From assembly GCA_021296325.1 (NCBI GenBank), contig JAGWAR010000016.1, forward strand, positions 22,663 to 61,542: DNA of 38,880 bases, read 5' to 3'. The position numbers and the translations under genes are program-made. The DNA comes from Alphaproteobacteria bacterium. Its GTDB lineage: Bacteria; Pseudomonadota; Alphaproteobacteria; GCA-2746255. How positions within the stretch are numbered: position 1 is the stretch's first letter; every line of letters begins with the position of its first letter. The notes beneath the pieces are model-generated. The model had not been told where the DNA came from, did not search any database, and worked only from the letters and a program-made list of their open reading frames with translations. Below are positions 15,685 through 24,211 of the stretch, one piece after another.

Positions 15685-16185
15685 ATGATAAAAATACTAA
15701 TTATTCTATTGATATTATTGGTATTTCCTATGGGAAATGCCCATGCCGACTTTGACGCCGGACTCAACGCCTACAAGGAAGAGGACTTCGCGAAGGCGCT
15801 TGCGGAGTGGAAGCCGCTGGCCGAACAGGGTGACGTTCAGGCCCAGTTCTACCTCGGCCTGATCTACGGCTTCGGCCAGGGCGTCGAGAAGGACCTGGTC
15901 GAGGCGGTCCGCTGGTGGCAACTGGCGGCCGAGCGGGGCAACATCGCCGCCCAGTCCAATCTGGGCTTCATGTACAAATACGGTAACGGCGTACCCCAGG
16001 ACATCGTGCTGGCCTATATGTGGTCGAAGATCGCGGCCCTGGGCGGCGCGACCTTTGCCCAGCAGAATCTCAAGGTCATGTCGAAGGAAATGACCGCGGC
16101 CGATATTGAAAAGGCGGAACAGCTCGCCAGGGAATGGCGCGAATCCCATCCAGCGACCTCGCAGCCACTCGGCGCGGCTCCGTAG
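15685..16185 (+). CDS. Secreted Sel1-like repeat protein
   Basis: 166 residues from the ATG at 15685. The longer open frame from 15571 adds 38 residues of no recognisable character ahead of an obvious signal peptide (MIKILIILLILLVFPMGNAHA), so the later start is preferred. The mature protein has Sel1-type repeats: YKEEDFAKALAEWKPLAEQGDVQAQFYLGLIY, then VEAVRWWQLAAERGNIAAQSNLGFMY, then a partial third, ending in a charged helix. Such repeats form an alpha/alpha solenoid for protein contacts, here in the periplasm. The partner is unknown. An AT-rich promoter region precedes it, and the PCMT-like gene follows after six bases, so the two are probably one transcript. Confidence 0.85.
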   Translation: MIKILIILLILLVFPMGNAHADFDAGLNAYKEEDFAKALAEWKPLAEQGDVQAQFYLGLIYGFGQGVEKDLVEAVRWWQLAAERGNIAAQSNLGFMYKYGNGVPQDIVLAYMWSKIAALGGATFAQQNLKVMSKEMTAADIEKAEQLAREWRESHPATSQPLGAAP

Positions 16186-16191
16186 AATTTC

Positions 16192-16941
16192 ATGCGGCGG
16201 AACTATTTCCGGGCCAATAACCTTGTGGCGCTGCTGTTCCTGCTTGCGATTGCCCTGGCGGCGGATGCCACGGATTACTACCTGCAATACCGCAAGGCGC
16301 TGGCGCTCCACATCGACGAGCGCGCCTTCACCATCGAACGGGAAACCGGCGTCACCGTGCTGGACCGCCGGGTGCTGGCCGCCATCACCCATGTGCCACG
16401 CCATCACTTCGTGCCGGTTCACCTGAAGACCTTCGCCTATTCCGACGTGCCGCTGCCGCTCGGCCACGGTCAGAACATCGCAACGCCCTTCCTGATCGCC
16501 CTGATGACGGATCTGGCGCGGATTGGTGAGAACGACGTCGTCTTCGAGACCGGCACCGGGGCCGGCTACCACGCCGCCATCCTGGCCGAGCTTGGCCGGC
16601 AGGTCTACAGCGTCGAAGTCGTCGCGCCGCTGGCGGGCAAGGCGTCGGCAGTCTTGAGAAAGTTGGGCTATGGCAACGTCGAAACCCGGATCGCCGACGG
16701 CTATTTTGGCTGGGAGGAGCGGGGGCCGTTCGATGCCATCATCGTCAAGGAGGCGGTCGACCACGTGCCGGTGCCCCTGCTGAATCAGCTCAAGCCGGGC
16801 GGGCGCATGGTCATTCCCGTCGGTCCGGCCGACGGTTTCCAGGAATTGTTCGTCATCGAAAAGGACCTGCAGGGGGTTTTGCGCAAGCGCAGCGTGCTGC
16901 CGGTCCGCTTCTCGCCGCTCCAGGGCGGCAGCCGCATCTAG
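16192..16941 (+). CDS. PCMT-like methyltransferase with N-terminal membrane segment
   Basis: 249 residues. The core looks like protein-L-isoaspartate O-methyltransferase: HVPRHHFVP, the PLGHGQNIATPFLIALM region (family IGHGQTISQP), the SAM motif VFETGTGAGYHAAIL, and the later GGRMVIPVGP. Unlike the usual cytosolic enzyme it begins with a hydrophobic stretch (NNLVALLFLLAIALAADA), so it is probably anchored in or exported across the inner membrane. Since SAM is not expected in the periplasm, an inward-facing anchored enzyme, or a non-methylating SAM-fold protein, is possible. A second, ordinary pcm lies at 18385. It follows the Sel1 gene closely and overlaps the convergent hydrolase by four bases. 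Confidence 0.8.
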   Translation: MRRNYFRANNLVALLFLLAIALAADATDYYLQYRKALALHIDERAFTIERETGVTVLDRRVLAAITHVPRHHFVPVHLKTFAYSDVPLPLGHGQNIATPFLIALMTDLARIGENDVVFETGTGAGYHAAILAELGRQVYSVEVVAPLAGKASAVLRKLGYGNVETRIADGYFGWEERGPFDAIIVKEAVDHVPVPLLNQLKPGGRMVIPVGPADGFQELFVIEKDLQGVLRKRSVLPVRFSPLQGGSRI

Positions 16942-17888
16942 CCGTCGGCAAGCGGGTTGATGGCCTTGCGTTCAAGCAGCCACTGGCGACTCACCCGGAG
17001 GATCGTCTCCATCACTTCACGGTCGCCCGGCATCATGTGATCCGATTTCAAGGTCATGACCGTCTTCGGCTCCGGCGTCAGGGCGCGCAGCCGTTCGACC
17101 GTTTCCATGGGCATGAGGCGATCGTCGCTGCCGTTTAGCAACAGGAACTCCCCTTTCAGGTGAGGCAGGTGATAGGCCGGCTCGAGCTCGCGCAAGCCCA
17201 GCACGGCAAGCCAGGTTAGCGCGTCGCCAAGCCATGCCGGCTGCCCGCGAAAGGCGTTGCGGAAGATCGGTGTCAGGCCCGCCCCGCCATAGGCGATGAT
17301 CGACGGGCCGAGGGGCTGGTGGTGCAACCGCGCCATGTGATGAGCGGCGGGCAGGTAGAGGGCGCCGAGGCTGAAGCCAAGCAGGCTTATCCGCGCGTCC
17401 TCGGACCAGCCCTGGGCGCGCGCCCAGCGCAGCAGGGTCAGCAGGTGGGCCGGCACCTGGCGGGAGGCCTTGCGCGCCGCCAGCAGGCGCCTCGGCCACG
17501 TCGCCTCGTACCAGTCCGCTTTCGCAAGCGGATAGTCGTAGCCGATCACGGCGTTCGCGCCTGGCTTCGGAACTTCGTGGATGCTCCGTTTGCCGGTGTC
17601 GAAACCACCCAGCAGGATGACGACGGGGATGCCGCCGCGCGGCAGCGCTTCGGGCAGGCTCAAGCTGATCTCGATCGGATCGAAACCATCAAGGCCAAGC
17701 GTGATGGCGCGGCAGATCCGGCCGGGCTCGCAGGCGATGCTCTCTTCCTTGATCAGGCGCGCCGGCGGAACGTCGGCTTGGACGAGCGTCAAGGGGTCCT
17801 TCATGCTTTCGCGGAGGATCCAGCCGCCAGGCAGAAGGACGCCGGCTGCGACGAAAAAGAGAAGGAGACAAAGTAGAAGTATTTTCAC
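16938..17888 (-). CDS. Alpha/beta hydrolase, membrane-anchored or secreted
   Basis: 316 residues with an N-terminal hydrophobic helix (ILLLCLLLFFVAAGVLLPGG). The alpha/beta-hydrolase nucleophile elbow is GFSLG (in ISLLGFSLGALYLP), the acid is probably in LLNGSDDRLMP and the His in LKSDHMMPGD, so a complete Ser-Asp-His triad is visible. Substrate unknown; the family includes esterases, lipases and peptidases. It is transcribed toward the PCMT-like gene, with overlapping ends. No operon partner is seen on its strand; tRNA-Asn and a terminator lie upstream. Confidence 0.8.
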   Translation of the reverse strand: MKILLLCLLLFFVAAGVLLPGGWILRESMKDPLTLVQADVPPARLIKEESIACEPGRICRAITLGLDGFDPIEISLSLPEALPRGGIPVVILLGGFDTGKRSIHEVPKPGANAVIGYDYPLAKADWYEATWPRRLLAARKASRQVPAHLLTLLRWARAQGWSEDARISLLGFSLGALYLPAAHHMARLHHQPLGPSIIAYGGAGLTPIFRNAFRGQPAWLGDALTWLAVLGLRELEPAYHLPHLKGEFLLLNGSDDRLMPMETVERLRALTPEPKTVMTLKSDHMMPGDREVMETILRVSRQWLLERKAINPLADG

Positions 17889-17919
17889 CGGGGCATGCTC
17901 CGCGCGAAGCAGAGGATAA

Positions 17920-17951
17920 AGAAGGGCCGGGCCTTGCGGCCGGGCCCTTCT
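17920..17951 (-). terminator. Hairpin terminator downstream of tRNA-Asn
   Basis: On the minus strand, seven bases after the tRNA-Asn end, AGAAGGGCC pairs with GGCCCTTCT (9 bp), with an inner GGCC-GCAA-GGCC hairpin capped by a GNRA-type loop, followed by TTTATCC. The stem is strong and the T-run short. It would end the tRNA transcript just before the hydrolase gene. Confidence 0.65.
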
Positions 17952-17957
17952 GAAAAC

Positions 17958-18033
17958 TGGCTCCCCGGGCCGGACTCGAACCAGCGACCCAGCGGTTAAC
18001 AGCCGCTTGCTCTACCAACTGAGCTACCGGGGG
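17958..18033 (-). tRNA. tRNA-Asn (GTT)
   Basis: 76-nt cloverleaf on the minus strand including an encoded CCA. The anticodon loop CTGTTAA is closed by AGCGG/CCGCT, giving anticodon GTT. The D arm (TAGCTCAGTTGGTAGAGC) and T loop (TTCGAGT) are standard. The first acceptor pair is C1-A72 instead of the T1-A72 usual in bacterial tRNA-Asn; the other six pairs are intact. It lies downstream of tRNA-Cys on the same strand. Confidence 0.95.
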
Positions 18034-18081
18034 CCCTTCACACCTTGTCAGTATCCGATGCGCCTTCATAAAAGCTTAAAT

Positions 18082-18097
18082 CCCCGGAAATCCGGGG
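18082..18097 (-). terminator. Possible terminator downstream of tRNA-Cys
   Basis: Between the two tRNAs, minus strand, CCCCGG and CCGGGG form a 6-bp stem with a four-base loop, followed by ATTTAAGCTTTT. It could end the tRNA-Cys transcript. The stem is short and the tract interrupted, so this is tentative. Confidence 0.35.
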
Positions 18098-18142
18098 GTG
18101 CAAGGGCGGTTGCGGAGGGCCGGAGCGGGGCAGGGGAAAGGT

Positions 18143-18216
18143 TGGAGGCGCGGGCCGGAATCGAACCGGCGTACACAGATTTGCAGTCTGCTGGATAACC
18201 ACTCTCCCACCGCGCC
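18143..18216 (-). tRNA. tRNA-Cys (GCA)
   Basis: 74-nt cloverleaf on the minus strand with an encoded CCA. Acceptor GGCGCGG pairs with CCGCGCC, the discriminator is T (a tRNA-Cys identity base), and the anticodon loop CTGCAAA gives GCA. The T loop is TTCGATT. It is followed 109 bases later by tRNA-Asn; the pairing of these two tRNAs is, as I recall, common in alphaproteobacteria. Confidence 0.97.
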
Positions 18217-18384
18217 GGTTTTGCCCGCGTTGAACGAGGCGTTCCGGAAGGGCCAGAGATATAGGACCTGGCCAGAGGCCGGTCAAGCAAGCCAAGCCTT
18301 TGAAAACCGGGCCTCCCAGTGGCGTTGTGTTCGTAACCGGCGGAAAGTATAAACGGTTGCCCGATAGACCGATCGAGAGATTTC

Positions 18385-19041
18385 ATGACGGATTTCACTG
18401 TCGCCCGGCGGAACATGGTGGACTGCCAGCTGCGGCCGAATGAAGTGGCGGATTTGAACCTGGTTGCCGCCATCCTCGACGTGCCGCGCGAGCGCTTCGT
18501 TCCGCTGAACCTTCAGGGCGTCGCCTATATCGACGAGGATCTGGCGCTTGGCAACGGGCGTTACGTGATGGAGCCGATGGTGTTCGGCCGGCTCATGCAG
18601 CTTGCCGAGATCAAGCCCGACGACGTTGTGCTCGTTATCGGTTGCGGCACCGGCTATTCGGCTGCCGTGCTGGGGCGCCTCGCGGGGACGGTCGTCGCCC
18701 TGGAAAGCGATCCGACCCTGGCCGAGACGGCGACGGCGCTGCTGGCCGAACTTGGCTGCGACAACGTTGCCGTCGTCGGGGGGCCGCTTGAGGCGGGCTG
18801 CCCGACCCAGGCCCCCTTCGACGTCATCTTCATCGATGGCGCCGTGGCAGCGGTGCCGGCGGCGATCACCGACCAGCTGAAGGAGGATGGCCGCCTGGTG
18901 ACGGTTCTGGCCGGAACCGGGCGGGTCGGCCATGGCGTGGTGATGATCCGCTGCGGGGACTTCGTGGGCCAACGGACGGTTTTCGATGCGGCGACGCCCC
19001 TCCTGCCGGATTTCGCGCCCAAGGAAGAATTTGTTTTCTAG
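18385..19041 (+). CDS. pcm: Protein-L-isoaspartate O-methyltransferase family protein
   Basis: 218-residue cytosolic SAM-dependent methyltransferase of the short alphaproteobacterial PCMT group. It has VARRNMVDCQLRPNEV at the N-terminus, VPRERFVP, the SAM motif VLVIGCGTGYSAAVL and FDVIFIDGAVAAVP. The family repairs isoaspartyl residues, but this short form begins differently from E. coli Pcm and its activity is less certain. It lies directly upstream of tolC, an arrangement conserved in many alphaproteobacteria. ATG 18385 follows GAGAG. Alternative: a SAM methyltransferase with another substrate. Confidence 0.88.
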   Translation: MTDFTVARRNMVDCQLRPNEVADLNLVAAILDVPRERFVPLNLQGVAYIDEDLALGNGRYVMEPMVFGRLMQLAEIKPDDVVLVIGCGTGYSAAVLGRLAGTVVALESDPTLAETATALLAELGCDNVAVVGGPLEAGCPTQAPFDVIFIDGAVAAVPAAITDQLKEDGRLVTVLAGTGRVGHGVVMIRCGDFVGQRTVFDAATPLLPDFAPKEEFVF

Positions 19042-19062
19042 CAAAGTTTATATTAAGATTTA

Positions 19063-19078
19063 AGTGTAATTTTACACT
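19063..19078. promoter_or_regulatory. Perfect dyad upstream of tolC
   Basis: AGTGTAA and TTACACT flank two T residues, a perfect 16-bp inverted repeat in the short AT-rich gap between pcm and tolC, ending 23 bases before the tolC start codon. It is too AT-rich for a strong terminator and has no following T-run, so an operator for tolC expression is more likely. The regulator is unknown. Confidence 0.45.
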
Positions 19079-19101
19079 AAACTGCTTCACCGGCGCGATT
19101 C

Positions 19102-20496
19102 GTGGCAACAGGGACTTCGACATTGGGCAAGGCGCTCCAGAGAGCCCTCGGAACCGGCGCGTTTCTTTTTCTCGCGGCGGCGCCGCTGACGGCGGCCGGC
19201 CAGACGCTGACCGAAGCGCTGGCGACGGCCTATCAGAACAACCCGACGCTTCAGGCCCAGCGTGCCCAGCTGCGCGCCGTCGACGAAGCGGTCCCCCAGG
19301 CGACGGCCGGCTGGCGGCCGACGATCACGCTTAACGCCGAAGCCGGGCGCAACCGGAACGAAGGCAATCTCTTCGCCCAATCCTCCGGCGCCCAGAATCG
19401 TTCGCCCTCGAGCGTCAACCTGCAGGTTTCCCAGCCGCTGTTCCGGGGCGGGCGGACCATTTACGAAACGCGGCGCGCCGAAAACCGCGTCCAGGCCGAG
19501 CGCGCCCGCCTGCGCGTCGTCGAGGCCGAGACGCTGCTCGACGCGGCGACCGCCTTCATGGACGTCCTGCGCGACCAGGCCGTCGTCGAACTCAGCGTCA
19601 ACAACGAACAGGTGCTGCGCCGCCAACTGGAAGCCGCCGTCAGCCGCTTCGAGGTGGGCGAGATCACCCGCACGGACGTTGCCCAGGCCGAAGCCCGGCT
19701 GGCCGGCGCGCGGGCCGCCCGCATCCGGGCGGAAGGCGACCTCGCTTCCTCGCGGGCGGCCTTCAAGACGGTAATCGGGGTGGCGCCCCAGCAGCTGATC
19801 GCGCCCCCGGGTCCGGGCAATCTGCCCGAAGTTCGGGAAACGGCCCTGCAACGCGCCGCCAACTACTATCCGGGCGTGATCGCCGCCGCCTTTGACGAAA
19901 AGGCGGCCCGGGAAACCGTCAACGCTGTCGAGGGCGAACTCCTGCCGACGGTTTCGCTCAACGGCGAAGTCAGCAGGGCGCGCGAACAGTTTTCTTCCGC
20001 TGACGATACCGAGCGGGCCGAGATCACCGCGCAGCTCACCGTGCCGCTGTACCAGGCCGGCGCCGTCCATTCCCGTTTGCGCGAGGCGCGCCAGGTGGCC
20101 GGCCAGCGCCAGGTGGAGGTCGACAAAGCCCGCCGCGAAGCCATTGAGCAATCGGCCCTGGCCTGGTCGGACCTGGAAGCGGCGCGCGCCAGCATCGTTT
20201 CGCTCGAATCCCAGATCGGCGCCTCGACCATCGCGCTGGAAGGGGTCAACCAGGAAGCCCTCGTCGGGTCGCGCACCGTGCTCGACGTGCTGGACGCCGA
20301 ACAGGAACTGCTGGATGCGAAAGTGGCGCTGGTGCAGGCCAAGCGGGACGCCTTCGTCGCCGGTTTTCGCCTGAAATCGGCGATGGGCGTGCTGACGGCC
20401 GAAGCCCTGAGCCTGCCGGTCCAGCCCTACGATATGAACGAGCATTACAACGCGGTCCGGGACAAATGGATCGGTCTCGGCGACGATCCGGAGTGA
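19102..20496 (+). CDS. tolC: TolC-family outer-membrane efflux channel
   Basis: 464 residues. The N-terminus is a signal peptide (RALGTGAFLFLAAAPLTAAGQ) followed by the family opening LTEALATAYQNNPTLQAQRAQLRA. Two tandem OEP halves are visible: the first with VSQPLFRGGRT and the second with LTVPLYQAGAVHSRLREAR. The protein should trimerise into the outer-membrane channel used by type I secretion and RND or ABC efflux pumps. The start codon is GTG; a TTG seven codons later (19123) is possible. No pump genes are adjacent, as expected for a shared housekeeping TolC. It lies between pcm and popZ, in the conserved order. Confidence 0.95.
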   Translation: MATGTSTLGKALQRALGTGAFLFLAAAPLTAAGQTLTEALATAYQNNPTLQAQRAQLRAVDEAVPQATAGWRPTITLNAEAGRNRNEGNLFAQSSGAQNRSPSSVNLQVSQPLFRGGRTIYETRRAENRVQAERARLRVVEAETLLDAATAFMDVLRDQAVVELSVNNEQVLRRQLEAAVSRFEVGEITRTDVAQAEARLAGARAARIRAEGDLASSRAAFKTVIGVAPQQLIAPPGPGNLPEVRETALQRAANYYPGVIAAAFDEKAARETVNAVEGELLPTVSLNGEVSRAREQFSSADDTERAEITAQLTVPLYQAGAVHSRLREARQVAGQRQVEVDKARREAIEQSALAWSDLEAARASIVSLESQIGASTIALEGVNQEALVGSRTVLDVLDAEQELLDAKVALVQAKRDAFVAGFRLKSAMGVLTAEALSLPVQPYDMNEHYNAVRDKWIGLGDDPE

Positions 20497-20614
20497 CCGG
20501 ACCCCGCTAGGGGCTTCTTATTCTGGCGTTTTTTCTTGGATTGTCCTAGGGTTAACCAATTGTTTTCCGGGACCGGCTATGGCTGGGCTGGCCCCGGCCA
20601 ATAGGTATGGACGA

Positions 20615-21475
20615 ATGACGGAAAACCCGGAACAAACCCCCGCCTCCCAGGAGGGCGCCGAGAATCAGGCCGAACCCTCTATGGAGGAGATTCTGGCGTC
20701 CATTCGCCGTATTATTTCCGAGGACGAGGAAGCCGAAGGCAAGAAACCGGCAGAACCGGCGGAAGCGGCGGAACCGCCGGAAGCGCCGGTAGGGGAAGGC
20801 GAGGCGGCAACCGAAGCCGAACTACCGCCGTCCGTCGAAGCCGAAGCTGCCGAAACGGCCGCGGACGAAACGGAAGAAGCCGCCGGCGAACCGGAGGCGG
20901 CAAAAGCCAAACCCGTTCTCGCCGCACCGAAAGCAGGCACCGCGGCGGTGCCGGCGGACGAAGAGGGCGAAGGGGTTGAGGAAAACGTTGCAGACGACGA
21001 TGACGACGTGCTGGAACTCACCCGGATGGTGACGGATGACGGCAGCGTGGTGGATCTCGCGGAAGGGAAAGAACCGGAGGCCGAGATGACGACAGATACG
21101 GGCGAACAGCAGGAAGAAACTCCGGAAGAGGCGGAACAGGATACGGCCATGGCGGATGAAAACGAACTTACGCTCCAGGACGGCGGCCAGGGCGAACCGC
21201 AACCGGCGGCGTCCGAAGGTGGCGGCACGCTCGTTTCCCCACCGGTAGAGGCCGCCACGACCGGCTCCTTCGAACAGCTTGCCAAGGCCGTTACCAAGGG
21301 CGACAAGCCCGGAACCCTGCTGGGTTCGGCCTCGGACAAGACCCTCGAGGACATCGTCAAGGAATTGCTGCGCCCGATGTTGAGGGAATGGCTCGACCAG
21401 AACCTTCCTTCGATTACCGAAAAGCTGGTACGAAAAGAAATCGAGCGGGCTGCTCGCCGGGCCGAAGAACTCTAA
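20615..21475 (+). CDS. popZ: PopZ-type polar organising protein (DUF2497)
   Basis: 286 residues. The N-terminal helix SMEEILASIRRIISEDEE and the C-terminal segment LEDIVKELLRPMLREWLDQNLP with KLVRKEIERAARR are the hallmark ends of PopZ, the alphaproteobacterial protein that assembles a polar matrix and anchors the ParB-bound centromere. Between them is a long, low-complexity, acidic Ala/Glu/Pro-rich linker (about 200 residues), expected to be disordered and longer than in Caulobacter PopZ. I prefer ATG 20615 over 20579 because MTENPEQ is close to the usual start and AGG precedes it. It is followed by valS, as in relatives. Confidence 0.92.
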   Translation: MTENPEQTPASQEGAENQAEPSMEEILASIRRIISEDEEAEGKKPAEPAEAAEPPEAPVGEGEAATEAELPPSVEAEAAETAADETEEAAGEPEAAKAKPVLAAPKAGTAAVPADEEGEGVEENVADDDDDVLELTRMVTDDGSVVDLAEGKEPEAEMTTDTGEQQEETPEEAEQDTAMADENELTLQDGGQGEPQPAASEGGGTLVSPPVEAATTGSFEQLAKAVTKGDKPGTLLGSASDKTLEDIVKELLRPMLREWLDQNLPSITEKLVRKEIERAARRAEEL

Positions 21476-21540
21476 AATCCCAAGTGATTTGGATGCATCT
21501 AGGCTACGGCGGGTCCGTGGCAAAGGTTCGTTTTGCTTAA

Positions 21541-24186
21541 ATGGGCGAGGAAATGAAAGGGCTGGAAAAAACCTATCGTCCCGAGACGGTCGAGGAGACG
21601 CGCTACAAGGCGTGGGAAAAGGCCGGCGCCTTCGCCGCCCACACGAATTCCTCCGCCCAGCCCTTCACGATCATGATGCCGCCGCCGAACGTGACCGGCA
21701 GCCTGCACATGGGCCACGCGCTGAACCACACGCTTCAGGATATTCTCACCCGCTATCACCGGATGAAAGGGGTAGACGCGCTTTGGCAACCGGGGACCGA
21801 CCATGCCGGGATCGCGACCCAGATCGTTGTTGAGAAGCAGCTCGGCTCGGAAGGCCGCACCCGCCACGACCTCGGTCGGGAGGCGTTCGTCGAACGCGTC
21901 TGGGAATGGAAAAAGGAATCCGGCGGCACGATCACTCGCCAGTTGCGCCGCCTCGGCGCTTCGCCCGACTGGGCGAAGGAACGCTTCACGATGGACGCCG
22001 GCCTTTCCGCCGCCGTGACGAAGGTCTTCGTCGAACTGCACAAGGCCGGCCTCATCTATCGGGACAAGCGGCTCGTCAACTGGGACTGCGAACTGGAAAC
22101 CGCGGTTTCCGATCTCGAAGTCGTCCAGCGCGAAACGAAGGGCCACCTTTGGCACTTCCGCTACCCGCTGGAGGACGGCTCCGGCCACATCGTCATCGCA
22201 ACGACGCGGCCCGAGACGATGCTCGGCGACACCGCCGTCGCCGTGCACCCCGAAGATGCGCGCTATCAGGCCCTCATCGGCAAGAAGGTGCGCTTGCCCA
22301 TTGCCGATCGCCTGATCCCGATCGTCGCCGATGCATACGCCGATCCCGAAATGGGAAGTGGCGCCGTGAAGATCACGCCGGCCCACGACTTCAACGACTT
22401 CGAGGTCGGCCGCCGCCACGATCTGCCGATGATCAACATTCTCGACGCCCATGCCCGGCTCAACGACGCGGTGCCCGAAGCCTATCGCGGCCTCGACCGC
22501 TTCGAAGCCCGCGACAAGATCGTCGCCGAAATGGAATCGCTTGGCCTGCTCGAGACAATCGAGGACCACGTTCACACGGTTCCCCATGGCGACCGTTCCG
22601 GCACGGTGATCGAGCCCTGGCTCACGGACCAGTGGTTCGTGGACGCGGCGACCCTCGCCAAGCCTGCGATCGAAGCGGTGGAGCAGGGCAAAACCCGCTT
22701 CGTGCCCGAGCATTGGGCGAACACCTATTTCGAATGGATGCGCAACATCCAGCCCTGGTGCGTCTCGCGCCAGATCTGGTGGGGCCACCGCATCCCGGCC
22801 TGGTACGGGCCCGACGGCGAAATCTTCGTCGCCGCTTCGGAAGACGACGCCCGCACCGCCGCGAAGGCCCATTACGGCAAGGCAACGGAACTCACCCGCG
22901 ACCCGGACGTGCTCGACACCTGGTTCTCGTCGGCGCTCTGGCCGTTCTCGACGCTCGGCTGGCCGGAGGAAACGGCCGAACTTGCGCGCTACTACCCGAC
23001 CGACGTGCTGGTCACGGGTTTCGACATCATCTTCTTCTGGGTTGCGCGCATGATGATGATGGGATTGCACTTCATGGGGGAGGTGCCCTTTCACACCGTC
23101 TATATCCACGCGCTCGTCCGCGATGCGGCCGGCCAGAAGATGTCGAAGTCGAAGGGAAACATCATCGACCCGCTCGAGCTGATCGACAAATATGGCTGCG
23201 ATGCGCTGCGCTTCACGCTGACCTCGCTGGCATCCCCCGGACGCGACATCAAGCTTTCGGAAGCCCGCGTCGAAGGCTCGCGCAACTTCGCGACGAAACT
23301 CTGGAACGCGGCGCGCTATTGCCAGATGGCGGAATGCGTGTCCGATCCCGCCTTCGACCCGAAAGAGGCGACGCTCACCGTCAATCGCTGGATCGTGAGC
23401 GGCGTGGCGCGCCTGAAGGACGAAATCGAGGCGGCCTTGGCCGACTACCGTTTTCACGAGGTGGCGAACGCGCTCTACCGTTTTACCTGGGGCACCTTCT
23501 GCGACTGGTATCTCGAATTCACGAAGCCGATCCTGAACGGCGAGGATGCGGCGGCGACGGCGGAGACCCGGGCGACGACGGCCTGGGTGCTCGACCAGTT
23601 GCTGCATTTTCTCCACCCGATCATGCCCTTCATCACGGAAGAGCTGTGGCAGAACATGGGCAAGCGCGATCGCATGCTGATCGCTTCCGCCTGGCCTGTC
23701 TTCGACGTAACCTATGTGGACAAGGCGGCGCTGGAGGAAATGGATTGGGTCGTGAAGCTGGTGAGCGAGATCCGCTCCATCCGCTCGGAGCTCAAGGTGC
23801 CGCCGAAACGGCATCTGGCGGTTTCCCTGGAAGGGGCCAGTGCGACGACCGCAAAGCGCCTGCAGGCCCATGCGGCGATTATTCGCACGCTCGCCAGCGC
23901 CAAGACGCTCGATGTTGCCGGGGACGGGGCCGACGGCGGCATTCCCTTCGTGATCGACGAGGCGACGGGCCGCGTTTACCCGGACGATGCGATCGACATG
24001 AATGTCCAGAAGGCATTGTGGGCGACAGAGGTCCAGAAGATCGAAAAAGAAATGGCGAAGATCGAAAAGAAACTCGGCAACCGGGATTTTCTTGAAAACG
24101 CGCCCGAGGACGTGGTCGCCGAACAGCGCTCGCGCCTTGCCGAGTTTGAAAATCAACGCAACCGCAAGCAGGCCTGGCTTACGTGA
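21541..24186 (+). CDS. valS: Valine-tRNA ligase
   Basis: 881-residue class I aminoacyl-tRNA synthetase charging tRNA-Val. Visible are [19 protein letters not shown] (HIGH motif), the editing domain with [27 protein letters not shown], the KMSKSKGN signature, the anticodon-binding helical domain and the C-terminal coiled coil ([13 protein letters not shown]-like). All catalytic signatures are intact and the length is normal. ATG 21541 is used; ATG 21553 is an alternative. It follows popZ by 65 bases and precedes ilvD by 25. A 910-codon open frame on the opposite strand is a coding shadow. Confidence 0.98.
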   Translation: MGEEMKGLEKTYRPETVEETRYKAWEKAGAFAAHTNSSAQPFTIMMPPPNVTGSLHMGHALNHTLQDILTRYHRMKGVDALWQPGTDHAGIATQIVVEKQLGSEGRTRHDLGREAFVERVWEWKKESGGTITRQLRRLGASPDWAKERFTMDAGLSAAVTKVFVELHKAGLIYRDKRLVNWDCELETAVSDLEVVQRETKGHLWHFRYPLEDGSGHIVIATTRPETMLGDTAVAVHPEDARYQALIGKKVRLPIADRLIPIVADAYADPEMGSGAVKITPAHDFNDFEVGRRHDLPMINILDAHARLNDAVPEAYRGLDRFEARDKIVAEMESLGLLETIEDHVHTVPHGDRSGTVIEPWLTDQWFVDAATLAKPAIEAVEQGKTRFVPEHWANTYFEWMRNIQPWCVSRQIWWGHRIPAWYGPDGEIFVAASEDDARTAAKAHYGKATELTRDPDVLDTWFSSALWPFSTLGWPEETAELARYYPTDVLVTGFDIIFFWVARMMMMGLHFMGEVPFHTVYIHALVRDAAGQKMSKSKGNIIDPLELIDKYGCDALRFTLTSLASPGRDIKLSEARVEGSRNFATKLWNAARYCQMAECVSDPAFDPKEATLTVNRWIVSGVARLKDEIEAALADYRFHEVANALYRFTWGTFCDWYLEFTKPILNGEDAAATAETRATTAWVLDQLLHFLHPIMPFITEELWQNMGKRDRMLIASAWPVFDVTYVDKAALEEMDWVVKLVSEIRSIRSELKVPPKRHLAVSLEGASATTAKRLQAHAAIIRTLASAKTLDVAGDGADGGIPFVIDEATGRVYPDDAIDMNVQKALWATEVQKIEKEMAKIEKKLGNRDFLENAPEDVVAEQRSRLAEFENQRNRKQAWLT

Positions 24187-24211
24187 ATAACGATGAACAG
24201 GGACGAAACCG

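Noticed and set aside
20505-20535. CCCC-GCTA-GGGG followed by T-rich sequence after tolC
   Set aside because: The stem is only four pairs and the T-run is 19 bases away; too weak to list as a terminator.
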